Of a stretch of 64,000 nt of DNA, positions 1 to 7,857 are shown piece after piece. A program made the translations under genes and the position numbers. Source of the DNA: DATMRS01 sp035566015 (lineage in GTDB: Bacteria > Pseudomonadota > Alphaproteobacteria > Sphingomonadales > Sphingomonadaceae); contig DATMRS010000008.1 of NCBI GenBank assembly GCA_035566015.1, positions 124,001 through 188,000 on the forward strand, written 5' to 3'. Under the pieces are notes generated by a model. That model did no database searches. It was not told where the DNA came from and worked only from the letters and a program-made list of their open reading frames with translations. How positions within the stretch are numbered: position 1 is the first letter of the stretch; each line of letters starts with the position of its first letter.

Positions 1-510
1 CTCGAGAAGCGGCGCGGCACTGCGCGTGCGGCGCGTGAACGTTCGGACGTCGCACGTTCGGGCAAGAAGTTCGGCCGTCAGAAGGGTGGCGGTACCGCCC
101 GTCACGGCGATCGTCGCGCTCCCGTCTTTATTGGCGGCGGCAAGGCGCATGGTCCGCGTGTGCGCGATTTCAATCCGTCGCTGAACAAGAAGGTTCGCAC
201 GCTGGGGCTCAAGATGGCGCTTTCGGCCAAGGCTCGTGATGGTCAGTTGATCGTCCTTGAGGCGCTTGATGTGGCCGGCGGCAAGACGAAGGCGCTCGCC
301 GCGCAACTCGGCAAGCTCGGTTTCGGCGCCAAGGCGCTCGTGATCGACGGCGAGAATGTGAATGTCAGTTTCGCGCAGGCGAGCGGCAATCTCTTCGGCG
401 TGAACGTTCTCCCGGCGATCGGCGCGAACGTCTACGATATTCTGAAGCATGACACGCTGGTGCTGACCCGCGCCGCCGTCGAGAAGCTGGAGGCGCGGCT
501 CAATGGCTAA
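1..510 (+). CDS. rplD: 50S ribosomal protein L4, 5' end cut off by the window
   Basis: L4 binds 23S rRNA and sends a long loop into the peptide exit tunnel opposite L22. Frame 1 is open from the first base, and the tunnel-loop signature RHGDRRAPVFIGGGKAHGP is readable at about positions 100-156, so the gene continues leftward out of the window and the first ATG inside it is not the start. The C-terminal globular part ends in KLEARLNG. The stop overlaps the start of rplW by 8 bp, which is expected for the S10 operon. In enterobacteria L4 represses its own operon; whether that holds here cannot be told without the leader. Confidence 0.97.
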   Translation, partial: LEKRRGTARAARERSDVARSGKKFGRQKGGGTARHGDRRAPVFIGGGKAHGPRVRDFNPSLNKKVRTLGLKMALSAKARDGQLIVLEALDVAGGKTKALAAQLGKLGFGAKALVIDGENVNVSFAQASGNLFGVNVLPAIGANVYDILKHDTLVLTRAAVEKLEARLNG

Positions 511-817
511 GAAGAAGCAGGCGGTTGTCGACAACCGTCACTATGACGTGGTGCTCAGCCCGCACATCACCGAAAAGTCGACGATGCTCAGCGAGCATAA
601 CGCTGTCGTCTTCAAGGTGGCGGGCGACGCGAGCAAGCCCGAGATCAAGGCGGCGGTCGAATCGCTCTTCAACGTCAGTGTGACGGGCGTGAACACGATG
701 GTGGCCAAGGGCAAGACGAAGCGCTGGAAGGGCCGCCCCTACACGCGCTCCAACGTGAAGAAGGCGGTCGTGACGCTGGCGGAAGGCCAGTCGATCGACG
801 TCACGACAGGGATCTGA
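503..817 (+). CDS. rplW: 50S ribosomal protein L23
   Basis: L23 (104 aa) sits at the rim of the peptide exit tunnel and is the docking site for trigger factor and SRP. The sequence shows the family pattern SPHITEKSTMLSE near residue 20 and the basic C-terminal half KGKTKRWKGRPYTR. Length is normal for bacteria. The ATG lies inside the end of rplD (8-bp overlap), so the two are probably translationally coupled. Only 4 bases separate its stop from rplB. Confidence 0.98.
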   Translation: MAKKKQAVVDNRHYDVVLSPHITEKSTMLSEHNAVVFKVAGDASKPEIKAAVESLFNVSVTGVNTMVAKGKTKRWKGRPYTRSNVKKAVVTLAEGQSIDVTTGI

Positions 818-821
818 CGCG

Positions 822-1658
822 ATGGCGCTCAAACATTATAATCCCACCAGCCCGGCGCGACGGGGTCTGATCCTCGTCGATCGTTCGGTGCTGTGGAAGG
901 GCAAGCCCGTCAAAGCGCTGACCGTCGGCAAGCACAAATCAGGCGGCCGCAACAATATGGGCCACGCCACCGCGCGTGGCATCGCGGGCGGCCACAAGCA
1001 GAAATATCGCTTCGTCGATTTCAAGCGGCGCAAGTGGGATCAGCCCGCCACCGTCGAGCGGCTCGAATATGATCCCAATCGTTCGGCCTTCATCGCGCTG
1101 GTGAAGTATGAGGATGGCGAGCTCGCTTATATCCTCGCGCCGCAGCGGCTTGCCCCCGGAGACACGGTGGTCGCGGGCAAGAAGACCGACGTGAAGCCCG
1201 GCAACGCGATGGAGCTGGGTCAGATGCCGGTCGGCACGATTGTCCACAATGTGGAGATGAAGCCGGGTAAGGGCGGCCAGATCGCCCGTGCGGCGGGCAC
1301 TTATGTGCAGGTGGTCGGCCGCGATCGCGGCATGGTGATTGTGCGGCTCAACTCGGGCGAGCAGCGCTACATTCACGCCGATTGCATGGCGACGGTGGGC
1401 GCGGTGTCGAACCCCGACAACGCGAACCAGAATCTGGCGAAGGCCGGCCGGAATCGCTGGCTCGGCAAGCGTCCGCTGACGCGCGGTGTCGCCAAGAACC
1501 CGGTCGACCACCCCCATGGCGGTGGTGAGGGCCGGACCTCGGGCGGTCGCCATCCGGTAACGCCGTGGGGCAAGCCGACCAAGGGCGCGCGCACGCGCAA
1601 CAACAAGTCGACGGACCGGATGATTATCCGTTCGCGTCACGCGAAGAAGAAGAGGTAA
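822..1658 (+). CDS. rplB: 50S ribosomal protein L2
   Basis: L2 (278 aa) is a primary 23S rRNA binder needed for subunit association and peptidyl-transferase centre assembly. Visible hallmarks are the basic N-terminal stretch with GGRNNMG, the KOW-like central barrel, and the highly conserved segment NPVDHPHGGGEGR near residue 225-237, which contains the functionally important histidine. The C-terminal tail ends RSRHAKKKR. Standard length and standard position between rplW and rpsS. Confidence 0.99.
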   Translation: MALKHYNPTSPARRGLILVDRSVLWKGKPVKALTVGKHKSGGRNNMGHATARGIAGGHKQKYRFVDFKRRKWDQPATVERLEYDPNRSAFIALVKYEDGELAYILAPQRLAPGDTVVAGKKTDVKPGNAMELGQMPVGTIVHNVEMKPGKGGQIARAAGTYVQVVGRDRGMVIVRLNSGEQRYIHADCMATVGAVSNPDNANQNLAKAGRNRWLGKRPLTRGVAKNPVDHPHGGGEGRTSGGRHPVTPWGKPTKGARTRNNKSTDRMIIRSRHAKKKR

Positions 1659-1660
1659 TC

Positions 1661-1936
1661 ATGGCCCGTTCCGTCTGGAAAGGTCCGTTCGTCGATCTTC
1701 ACCTTCTCCGGAAGGCGGAAGGCGCGCAGGACAGCGGCGCGCGTGCGCCGATCAAGACCTGGTCGCGGCGTTCGACGATTCTGCCCCAGTTCGTGGGGTT
1801 GACCTTCAACGTCTATAACGGCCGCAAGTTCGTGCCGGTGTCGGTCAACGAGGACATGGTCGGTCACAAGCTGGGCGAGTTCGCGCCGACGCGCTACTTC
1901 CCCGGCCACGCCGCCGACAAGAAGGGCAAGCGCTGA
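1661..1936 (+). CDS. rpsS: 30S ribosomal protein S19
   Basis: S19 (91 aa) lies in the head of the 30S subunit and pairs with S13. The start was placed at the ATG two bases after the rplB stop because the protein then begins MARSVWKGPFVD, the universal S19 N-terminus. A longer in-frame extension back into rplB has no homology and is rejected. The conserved GHKLGEFAPTR segment is near the C-terminus. The stop overlaps the rplV start by one base (TGATG). Confidence 0.98.
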   Translation: MARSVWKGPFVDLHLLRKAEGAQDSGARAPIKTWSRRSTILPQFVGLTFNVYNGRKFVPVSVNEDMVGHKLGEFAPTRYFPGHAADKKGKR

Positions 1937-2313
1937 TGTCGAAGCCAGCATCTCCCCGAAAGGTTGGTGAGAAGGAAGCGCTCGCGGTCGCCACCGCGGT
2001 GCGCGGCTCGCCGCAGAAGCTCAATCTTGTCGCGGGCCTGATCCGCGGCAAGAAGGCCGGCGACGCGCTCAACATCCTTCAGTTCTCGAAGAAGGCGATG
2101 GCGGTCGACGTCCGCAAGTGCCTCGCCTCGGCGATCGCGAACGCGGAGAACAATCACAATCTCGACGTCGACGCGCTCGTCGTGAAAGAGGCGTCGGTAG
2201 GCAAGGGACTCGTGATGAAGCGCTTCGCGGCGCGGGCGCGCGGCCGGTCCAGCCGGATCACCAAGCCGTTCGCGCGGGTGCGCATCGTCGTTCGCGAGCA
2301 GGAGGCCGAATAA
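1936..2313 (+). CDS. rplV: 50S ribosomal protein L22
   Basis: L22 (125 aa) contributes a beta-hairpin to the exit tunnel wall opposite L4, a site where macrolide resistance changes occur in other bacteria. The motif SPQKLNLVAGLIRGKK is in the N-terminal third, and the C-terminal RGRSSRITKPFARVRIVV is the tunnel hairpin region. The N-terminus is about 10 residues longer than in E. coli (MSKPASPRKVGEKEA). It overlaps rpsS by one base and rpsC by one base. Confidence 0.98.
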   Translation: MSKPASPRKVGEKEALAVATAVRGSPQKLNLVAGLIRGKKAGDALNILQFSKKAMAVDVRKCLASAIANAENNHNLDVDALVVKEASVGKGLVMKRFAARARGRSSRITKPFARVRIVVREQEAE

Positions 2314-3008
2314 TGGGTCATAAGTCGAACCCGATCGGAATGCGGTTGCAGATCAACCGCACCTGGGACAGCCGCTGGTATGCCGATGGCGGCGATTATG
2401 GTCGCTTGCTGATGGAGGATCTGAAGATCCGTTCCTTCATCATGAAAATGGCGCCGCAGGCCGCGATCTCGAAGGTGGTGATCGAGCGGCCGGCGAAGCT
2501 GTGCCGGATTTCGATCTATGCGGCGCGTCCCGGCGTGATCATCGGCAAGAAGGGCGCCGACATCGAGAAGCTCCGCCGCAAGGTGGGCGCGATGACCTCG
2601 TCCGACGTGTCGCTGAACATCGTCGAGATCCGCAAGCCGGAGATTGATTCGAAGCTCGTGGCGCAGTCGGTGGCCGATCAGCTCGAGCGCCGTGTGGCGT
2701 TCCGCCGGGCGATGAAGCGCGCGGTGCAGTCGGCGCTCCGGCTGGGCGCCGAGGGCATCCGTATCACCTGCGCCGGCCGGCTCGGCGGCGCGGAGATTGC
2801 GCGGACGGAATGGTATCGCGAGGGGCGGGTGCCGCTGCACACGCTGCGTGCGAACGTGGATTATGCCGAGGCGGAAGCGCACACTGCTTATGGGGTGTGC
2901 GGCGTGAAGGTCTGGATCTTCAAGGGCGAGATTCTCGGCCATGATCCGCTCGCGCAGGACCGGCTCATGATGGAAGCTCAGACGTCGGGGGTCCGGCCGG
3001 CGCGGTAA
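2313..3008 (+). CDS. rpsC: 30S ribosomal protein S3
   Basis: S3 (231 aa) forms part of the mRNA entry channel and its helicase activity. The start is the ATG that overlaps the rplV stop, giving the family N-terminus MGHKSNPIGMRL. A KH domain follows, with GVIIGKKGADIEKL carrying the GxxG loop at about residues 72-85. The C-terminal domain contains GRLGGAEIARTEWYREGRVP. Length is normal. An in-frame upstream extension into rplV was rejected because it lacks S3 character. Confidence 0.98.
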   Translation: MGHKSNPIGMRLQINRTWDSRWYADGGDYGRLLMEDLKIRSFIMKMAPQAAISKVVIERPAKLCRISIYAARPGVIIGKKGADIEKLRRKVGAMTSSDVSLNIVEIRKPEIDSKLVAQSVADQLERRVAFRRAMKRAVQSALRLGAEGIRITCAGRLGGAEIARTEWYREGRVPLHTLRANVDYAEAEAHTAYGVCGVKVWIFKGEILGHDPLAQDRLMMEAQTSGVRPAR

Positions 3009-3071
3009 GGGCACACCCCTCACCAGCGTCGCCTGATCGACCGGACAATCGGTGTCAGAAGGCGATTTGAA

Positions 3072-3503
3072 ATGCTGCAACCGAAACGCACAAAGTTCCG
3101 CAAGGCCCATAAGGGCCGGATCCACGGGAAGGCTCCCGGCGGAACGGCTCTCAATTTCGGCTCGTTCGGGCTGAAGGCGATGGAGCCCGAGCGGATCACC
3201 GCGCGCCAGATCGAAGCGGCGCGCCGCGCGATCACGCGTCACATCAAGCGCCAGGGGCGCTTGTGGATCCGTATCTTCCCCGACGTGCCCGTCTCGTCGA
3301 AGCCGGCCGAAGTCCGCATGGGCTCGGGTAAGGGCGCGCCTGAATTCTGGGTCGCGCGCGTCAAGCCTGGCCGCATCCTGTTCGAACTGGATGGCGTTCC
3401 CGGTCCGATCGCCCGCGTCGCCTTCGAGCGCGCGGCGGAGAAGCTGCCGATCAAGGTCAAGGCGGTCGCTCGCCTCGGCGAATCGCTGTACGAGGGAGCT
3501 TGA
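3072..3503 (+). CDS. rplP: 50S ribosomal protein L16
   Basis: L16 (143 aa) helps position A-site tRNA in the large subunit. The N-terminus MLQPKRTKFRKAHKGRI and the central KPAEVRMGSGKGAPEFWVA are diagnostic. It is preceded by a 63-bp gap, the widest spacing in the rplD-rpsE stretch, with no clear hairpin or separate promoter visible. It is followed after 3 bases by rpmC. Confidence 0.98.
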   Translation: MLQPKRTKFRKAHKGRIHGKAPGGTALNFGSFGLKAMEPERITARQIEAARRAITRHIKRQGRLWIRIFPDVPVSSKPAEVRMGSGKGAPEFWVARVKPGRILFELDGVPGPIARVAFERAAEKLPIKVKAVARLGESLYEGA

Positions 3504-3506
3504 GCG

Positions 3507-3710
3507 ATGGCTAAGATCGCGGATCTGAAAACGAAGACCGACGATGAACTGTCGACTGAGCTTGGCGACCTGAAGCGCGAGCAGCTGAACCTGCGCTTTC
3601 AGGCGGCGACCAATCAGCTTGAGAAGCCGTCGCGAGTGCGCGAGGTGCGCCGCACGATCGCGCAGATCAAAACCTTGCAGGCCGAGCGCAGCCGCTCGGC
3701 CCAGTCGTGA
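3507..3710 (+). CDS. rpmC: 50S ribosomal protein L29
   Basis: L29 (67 aa) is a small two-helix protein next to L23 at the tunnel exit. The sequence shows the helical hairpin pattern and the conserved core REQLNLRFQAATNQLE followed by REVRRTIAQIKT. Length is normal. It lies between rplP (3-bp gap) and rpsQ (13-bp gap with a GAAGGAG ribosome binding site at about 3709-3715). Confidence 0.97.
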   Translation: MAKIADLKTKTDDELSTELGDLKREQLNLRFQAATNQLEKPSRVREVRRTIAQIKTLQAERSRSAQS

Positions 3711-3723
3711 AGGAGTATCGGCG

Positions 3724-3978
3724 ATGCCCAAGCGCGTGCTGACGGGAACGGTGGTCTCCGACAAGACCGACAAGACGGTGGTGGTGAGCGTGGAGCGCAA
3801 GGTGAAGCACCCGCTCTACGGCAAGATCATCCGCCGTTCGAAGAAATATCATGCCCATGACGAGGGCAACGTCTTCAAGGAAGGCGAGATCGTCCGCATC
3901 GAGGAATGCGCGCCGATCTCGAAGCTGAAGACGTGGCGTGTGTTGCCGAAGGCCGATGCGTCGGCCCAGGCGTCGTAA
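3724..3978 (+). CDS. rpsQ: 30S ribosomal protein S17
   Basis: S17 (84 aa) is an early-binding 16S rRNA protein with an OB fold. The start at this ATG gives MPKRVLTGTVVSDKTDKTV, the standard S17 opening, and follows a good GAAGGAG site. The conserved HPLYGKIIRRSKKYHAHDE and the ending RPISKLKTW-type segment (here APISKLKTWRVL) are clear. The longer in-frame extension back into rpmC is not homologous and is rejected. Confidence 0.97.
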   Translation: MPKRVLTGTVVSDKTDKTVVVSVERKVKHPLYGKIIRRSKKYHAHDEGNVFKEGEIVRIEECAPISKLKTWRVLPKADASAQAS

Positions 3979-3991
3979 GGAGGACTGAACC

Positions 3992-4363
3992 ATGATCCAG
4001 ATGCAGTCCAACCTCGACGTGGCGGACAACAGCGGTGCGAAGCGCGTCCAGTGCATCAAGGTGCTGGGTGGATCGAAGCGTCGTTTCGCGACCGTGGGCG
4101 ATACGATCGTCGTGTCGATCAAGGAAGCCGCGCCGCGTGGCAAGGTGAAGAAGGGCGATGTCCATCGCGCCGTGATCGTGCGGACCGCGAAGGACATCAA
4201 TCGTCCCGATGGTTCGACGATCCGCTTCGACGGCAACGCTGCGGTGCTCATCAACAAGAATAACGGGGAGCCGATCGGCACCCGTATCTTCGGCCCGGTG
4301 GTGCGCGAGCTGCGCGCGGCCGGCCATATGAAGATCATTTCGCTCGCGCCCGAGGTTCTGTGA
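3992..4363 (+). CDS. rplN: 50S ribosomal protein L14
   Basis: L14 (123 aa) lies at the subunit interface and forms bridges to 16S rRNA. The protein begins MIQMQSNLDVADNSGAKRV, matching the family start, and contains the conserved FDGNAAVLINKNNGEPIGTR and the ending LAPEVL. A strong GGAGG ribosome binding site about 8 bases upstream (around 3980-3984) supports this ATG. One base separates its stop from rplX. Confidence 0.98.
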   Translation: MIQMQSNLDVADNSGAKRVQCIKVLGGSKRRFATVGDTIVVSIKEAAPRGKVKKGDVHRAVIVRTAKDINRPDGSTIRFDGNAAVLINKNNGEPIGTRIFGPVVRELRAAGHMKIISLAPEVL

Positions 4364-4364
4364 C

Positions 4365-4685
4365 ATGTCCGCGCTGAAGATCAAGAAAGGCGACAAGGTC
4401 GTCGTCCTGTCCGGCAAGGACAAGGGCAAGCATGGCGAGGTGACGCGCGCTTTGCCCCAGGAGGGCAAGGTGATCGTCTCCGGCGTCAATGTCGCGACGC
4501 GCCACCGCAAGCCGAGCCAGGCGAACCCGCAAGGCGGGCTCGACCGGTTCGAGGCGCCGCTGCATGTGTCGAAGGTCGCGATCGAGGACCCCAAGACGGG
4601 CAAGCCGACGCGCGTCCGTTTCGAGGTGCGCGACGGCAAGAAGGTCCGCGTGGCCGTCAAGTCCGGGGAGCTGATAAATGGCTGA
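4365..4685 (+). CDS. rplX: 50S ribosomal protein L24
   Basis: L24 (106 aa) is one of the two proteins that initiate 50S assembly. An N-terminal KOW motif is visible as KKGDKVVVLSGKDKGKHGEV, followed by the conserved VNVATRHRKPSQANPQGG. Length is normal. Its 3' end overlaps the start of rplE by 8 bp (4678-4685), so the two are likely coupled. Confidence 0.97.
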   Translation: MSALKIKKGDKVVVLSGKDKGKHGEVTRALPQEGKVIVSGVNVATRHRKPSQANPQGGLDRFEAPLHVSKVAIEDPKTGKPTRVRFEVRDGKKVRVAVKSGELING

Positions 4686-5262
4686 TGAACGCTATACGCC
4701 GCGCCTCAAGAAGCTTTATGAGGATCGCATCGTCAAGGCGATGACCGACAAGTTCGGTTACAAGAACGCCATGGAAGTGCCGAAGCTGAGCAAGATCGTC
4801 CTCAATATGGGCGTCGGCGAGGCCACGCAGGACAAGAAGAAGGTCGAGACGGCGGCGGCGGAGCTGACGGTGATCGCGGGCCAGAAGGCCGTCGTCACCC
4901 GCGCCAAGAAGTCGATCGCGCAGTTCAAGCTGCGTGAAGGCATGCCGATCGGCACCAAGGTGACGCTGCGTCGCGAGCGGATGTACGAGTTTCTCGACCG
5001 CTTCGTCACGATCGCGCTGCCGCGCGTGCGCGACTTCCGTGGTCTGTCCGACAAGTCGTTCGACGGGCGGGGCAATTATGCGACCGGCCTCAAGGAGCAG
5101 TTGGTCTTTCCCGAGATCAGCTACGACCAGATCGACAAGATTCGTGGCCTGGATGTCGTGATTACGACCACCGCCAAGACCGACGATGAAGCGCGTGAAC
5201 TGCTTCGTCTGTTCGGTTTCCCGTTTCCGCAGCCCCAGGGCGAAGAGAAGAAAGCCGCCTGA
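4678..5262 (+). CDS. rplE: 50S ribosomal protein L5
   Basis: L5 (194 aa) binds 5S rRNA in the central protuberance and contacts P-site tRNA. Signature stretches are KIVLNMGVGEA, QKAVVTRAKKSIAQFKLREG and VRDFRGLSDKSFDGRGNY. The C-terminal tail (PQPQGEEKKAA) is some 10-15 residues longer than in E. coli. It overlaps rplX by 8 bp and is followed after 29 bp by rpsN. Confidence 0.98.
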   Translation: MADERYTPRLKKLYEDRIVKAMTDKFGYKNAMEVPKLSKIVLNMGVGEATQDKKKVETAAAELTVIAGQKAVVTRAKKSIAQFKLREGMPIGTKVTLRRERMYEFLDRFVTIALPRVRDFRGLSDKSFDGRGNYATGLKEQLVFPEISYDQIDKIRGLDVVITTTAKTDDEARELLRLFGFPFPQPQGEEKKAA

Positions 5263-5291
5263 AGGCGATTGAAGGAAAGAGAACTTAAGTC

Positions 5292-5597
5292 ATGGCGAAA
5301 CTGAGTTCGATTAACAAGAACGAGAAGCGCAAGAAGCTGGTCAAGGCTTATGCGGGCAAATATGCGCGCCTGAAGGCGATCGCGAACGACGAAAGCAAGG
5401 ACGAGACCGAGCGGCTGATCGCCCGGCTCAAGATGGCCGAGCTGCCGCGCAACGCGAACCCGACGCGCGTGCGCAACCGCTGCGAGCTGACCGGGCGTCC
5501 GCGCGCTTATTATCGCAAGTTCCGGCTGTGCCGTGTGCAGCTTCGCGATCTGGCCAATAAAGGCCTGATCCCGGGCGTCACGAAGTCGAGCTGGTAA
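5292..5597 (+). CDS. rpsN: 30S ribosomal protein S14, zinc-independent long form
   Basis: S14 (101 aa) sits in the 30S head next to S3 and S10. It is the long form without the paired CxxC zinc ligands of the 61-residue type; only isolated cysteines (RNRCELTGRPR, RLCRVQLRD) are present. The ending IPGVTKSSW is the standard C-terminus. The start MAKLSSINKN follows a GAAAGAGAA-type purine-rich site. Confidence 0.97.
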   Translation: MAKLSSINKNEKRKKLVKAYAGKYARLKAIANDESKDETERLIARLKMAELPRNANPTRVRNRCELTGRPRAYYRKFRLCRVQLRDLANKGLIPGVTKSSW

Positions 5598-5607
5598 GGA
5601 TCTCAAG

Positions 5608-6003
5608 ATGGCATTGACCGATCCCCTGGGCGATCTGCTCACCCGTATCCGCAATGGCCAGCGGGCGCGCAAGGACAGCGTGGTATCGCCCGCGTCCAAG
5701 CTGCGCGCGCGCGTGCTCGACGTGTTGCAGCGCGAAGGCTATATTCGCGGCTACAGCGAGGAAGAGCTGGCGGGCCATGCCGGCCTGCGTATCGAGCTGA
5801 AATATTTCGAGGGCCAGCCTGCGATCCAGCATGTCGCGCGCGTGTCCAAGCCGGGCCGGCGGGTTTATTCCGGCTCCAAGGAACTGCCGCGCGTGCGCAA
5901 CGGCCTTGGCATTACCATCGTCTCGACGCCACGGGGCGTTCTGTCCGACGCGGAAGCGCGAGAGCAGAATGTCGGCGGCGAGGTTCTCGCGGAGGTGTTC
6001 TGA
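5608..6003 (+). CDS. rpsH: 30S ribosomal protein S8
   Basis: S8 (131 aa) binds helix 21 of 16S rRNA in the platform and in E. coli also represses the spc operon. The N-terminus MALTDPLGDLLTRIRNGQ and the C-terminal ITIVSTPRGVLSDAEAR are characteristic. Length is normal. Its stop TGA overlaps the start of rplF by one base (TGATG). Confidence 0.97.
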   Translation: MALTDPLGDLLTRIRNGQRARKDSVVSPASKLRARVLDVLQREGYIRGYSEEELAGHAGLRIELKYFEGQPAIQHVARVSKPGRRVYSGSKELPRVRNGLGITIVSTPRGVLSDAEAREQNVGGEVLAEVF

Positions 6004-6536
6004 TGAGCCGCATCGGCAAAAAGCCGGTCGTCGTTCCGGCCGGAGTAACGGCCACGATCGAAGGCGGTACGCTTTCGGTCAAGGGGCCCAAGGGCACGCT
6101 CTCGATGGCGCTTGCCGACGAGGTGCGCTATGCGGTGGAGGAAGGCGGCATTTCGGTGCAGCCCGCCAATGACGGCAAGCGCGCACGCTCCTTCTGGGGC
6201 ATGCAGCGCACGCTCGTGCAGAATCTGGTGACGGGTGTCACCGAGGGCTTCACGAAGACGCTGGTCATCACGGGTGTCGGCTACCGCGCGAACCTGCAGG
6301 GCAAGAATCTGAAGCTGCAGCTCGGCTACAGCCATGACGTCGATTTCGCGGTGCCCGAGGGCATCGAGATCAAGACGCCCGACCAGACGACGGTGCAGAT
6401 CAGCGGCATCGATCGCCAGAAGGTCGGCCAGGTCGCGGCGGAGATCCGGCGCTGGCGGAAGCCTGAGCCTTATAAGGGCAAGGGCATCAAGTATCAGAAC
6501 GAGTTCATCTTCCGCAAGGAAGGGAAGAAGAAGTAA
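6003..6536 (+). CDS. rplF: 50S ribosomal protein L6
   Basis: L6 (177 aa) lies near the sarcin-ricin loop, where translation factors bind. The family start MSRIGKKPVVVPAGV and the C-terminal motif GRWRKPEPYKGKGIKY-like segment (here RRWRKPEPYKGKGIKYQNE) are visible. Two L6 repeats span about residues 10-80 and 90-165. It is separated from rplR by one base. Confidence 0.98.
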   Translation: MSRIGKKPVVVPAGVTATIEGGTLSVKGPKGTLSMALADEVRYAVEEGGISVQPANDGKRARSFWGMQRTLVQNLVTGVTEGFTKTLVITGVGYRANLQGKNLKLQLGYSHDVDFAVPEGIEIKTPDQTTVQISGIDRQKVGQVAAEIRRWRKPEPYKGKGIKYQNEFIFRKEGKKK

Positions 6537-6537
6537 G

Positions 6538-6894
6538 ATGGCCAAGGGACTTTCGCTTTTCGAGCGGCGCCGTCAGCGCGTCCGTACCGCGCTCCGCGCC
6601 AAGGGCGGTCTTCGCCCCCGGCTGTCGGTGCATCGTTCGGGCCGTCATATCTATGCCCAGGTGATCGATGACGAGGCTGGCCGCACGCTGGCCGCCGCGT
6701 CGACGCTCGACAAGGGCGTGAAGGGCAAGACCGGCGCGACGGCGGAGGCCGCCGCCGACGTCGGCAAGCGCATTGCCGAGCGCGCCTCGGCGGCGGGCGT
6801 CACGCGAGTGGTGTTCGATCGTGGCGGCTTTTTGTTCCACGGCCGGGTCAAGGCTTTGGCCGACGCGGCGCGCGAAGGCGGATTGGAGTTCTAA
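6538..6894 (+). CDS. rplR: 50S ribosomal protein L18
   Basis: L18 (118 aa) binds 5S rRNA together with L5. The start at this ATG gives MAKGLSLFERRRQRVR and places the conserved LSVHRSGRHIYAQVIDD and FDRGGFLFHGRVKALADAAREGGL where the family has them. A longer in-frame reading back into rplF is rejected. Its stop is immediately followed by the rpsE ATG with no spacer. Confidence 0.97.
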   Translation: MAKGLSLFERRRQRVRTALRAKGGLRPRLSVHRSGRHIYAQVIDDEAGRTLAAASTLDKGVKGKTGATAEAAADVGKRIAERASAAGVTRVVFDRGGFLFHGRVKALADAAREGGLEF

Positions 6895-7617
6895 ATGGCT
6901 GACGAAACCGAGATCCAGGCCGGCGCCGCTGAAGGCGCCACGGCGGAAGCGCCGCAGGCCGAGCGCCAGGCGCGTGGTCCGCGTGGCGGCCGTGGGCGTG
7001 GCCCCGGCGGCGGGCAGGGCCGTGGCCGCGACGGCAATCGTCGGCGCGACGATCGCCGTGGCAACCAGGATGATGGCGGCGAGGAACTGGTCGAGAAGCT
7101 GGTTCACATCAATCGCGTGTCGAAGACAGTGAAGGGCGGCAAGCGCTTCGGCTTCGCGGCGCTGGTCGTCGTGGGCGACGGCAAGGGCCGGGTCGGCTTC
7201 GGCCACGGCAAGGCGCGCGAGGTGCCCGAGGCAATCTCCAAGGCGACCGCGTCGGCCAAGAAGGCGATGATCCGCGTGCCGCTGCGTGAAGGGCGGACGC
7301 TGCACCATGATGGTCTTGGCCATTTCGGTGCGGGACGCGTCTATCTGCGCGCAGCGCCGGCGGGGACGGGCATCATCGCGGGCGGCCCGATGCGCGCCGT
7401 CTTCGAGAGCCTGGGCGTGCATGACGTGGTGACCAAGTCGGTCGGCACGAACAACCCCTACAACATGATCCGCGCGACCTTCGAGGCGCTGACGGAGCAG
7501 ACCAGCCCGAAGTCGGTGGCGCAGCGCCGTGGCAAGAAGATTGCCGACCTGCTCGGGCGCAGCGGCGGCGCGTCGGCGGCGGAAGCCGAGGCCGAAGCGG
7601 CCGCGGTCACGGAGTAA
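6895..7617 (+). CDS. rpsE: 30S ribosomal protein S5 with an RG-rich N-terminal extension
   Basis: S5 (240 aa) takes part in decoding fidelity and mRNA unwinding. The core runs from about residue 62 (ELVEKLVHINRVSKTVKGG) to 215 and contains the double-stranded RNA-binding domain FGFAALVVVGDGKGRVGFG and the GTGIIAGGPMRAVFE segment. The first 60 residues are an acidic stretch followed by repeated RG/RGG-type pairs, predicted to be disordered, and the C-terminus adds an Ala/Glu-rich tail. The E. coli protein is about 166 residues, so roughly 70 residues are extra. The start directly abuts the rplR stop. Confidence 0.97.
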   Translation: MADETEIQAGAAEGATAEAPQAERQARGPRGGRGRGPGGGQGRGRDGNRRRDDRRGNQDDGGEELVEKLVHINRVSKTVKGGKRFGFAALVVVGDGKGRVGFGHGKAREVPEAISKATASAKKAMIRVPLREGRTLHHDGLGHFGAGRVYLRAAPAGTGIIAGGPMRAVFESLGVHDVVTKSVGTNNPYNMIRATFEALTEQTSPKSVAQRRGKKIADLLGRSGGASAAEAEAEAAAVTE

Positions 7618-7623
7618 TCGACA

Positions 7624-7800
7624 ATGGCGACCATCAAGGTGACGCAGATCGGCTCGCCGATCCGTCGGACGAAGGACCAGCGCGCGACGTTGATCGGCCT
7701 GGGTCTCAACAAGATGCACCGTACCAGCGAACTCGAGGACAGCCCCGAGGTGCGCGGGATGATCAAGAAGGTGCAACATATGGTGAAGGTTTCGGACTGA
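7624..7800 (+). CDS. rpmD: 50S ribosomal protein L30
   Basis: This 58-residue protein is too short for common ORF cut-offs but is clear: it begins MATIKVTQIGSPIRR and continues ATLIGLGLNKMHRTSELEDS, the L30 core with its conserved Gly-Leu-Gly-Leu turn and the D-x-P-x-V-R-G-M segment. It lies 6 bases after rpsE and 57 bases before rplO, the expected place in the spc operon. Confidence 0.97.
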   Translation: MATIKVTQIGSPIRRTKDQRATLIGLGLNKMHRTSELEDSPEVRGMIKKVQHMVKVSD

Positions 7801-7857
7801 AGGGACTGACACCTTCGTCCGGGATCGCGCGACAAAAGCGAAAGCGAGTGCAACGAT

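Noticed and set aside
2154..3800. Long minus-strand reading frame opposite rpsC-rpsQ (548 codons)
   Set aside because: It is antisense to well-supported ribosomal genes, and its composition is the Arg/His/Leu-rich mix expected from the opposite strand of GC-rich code.
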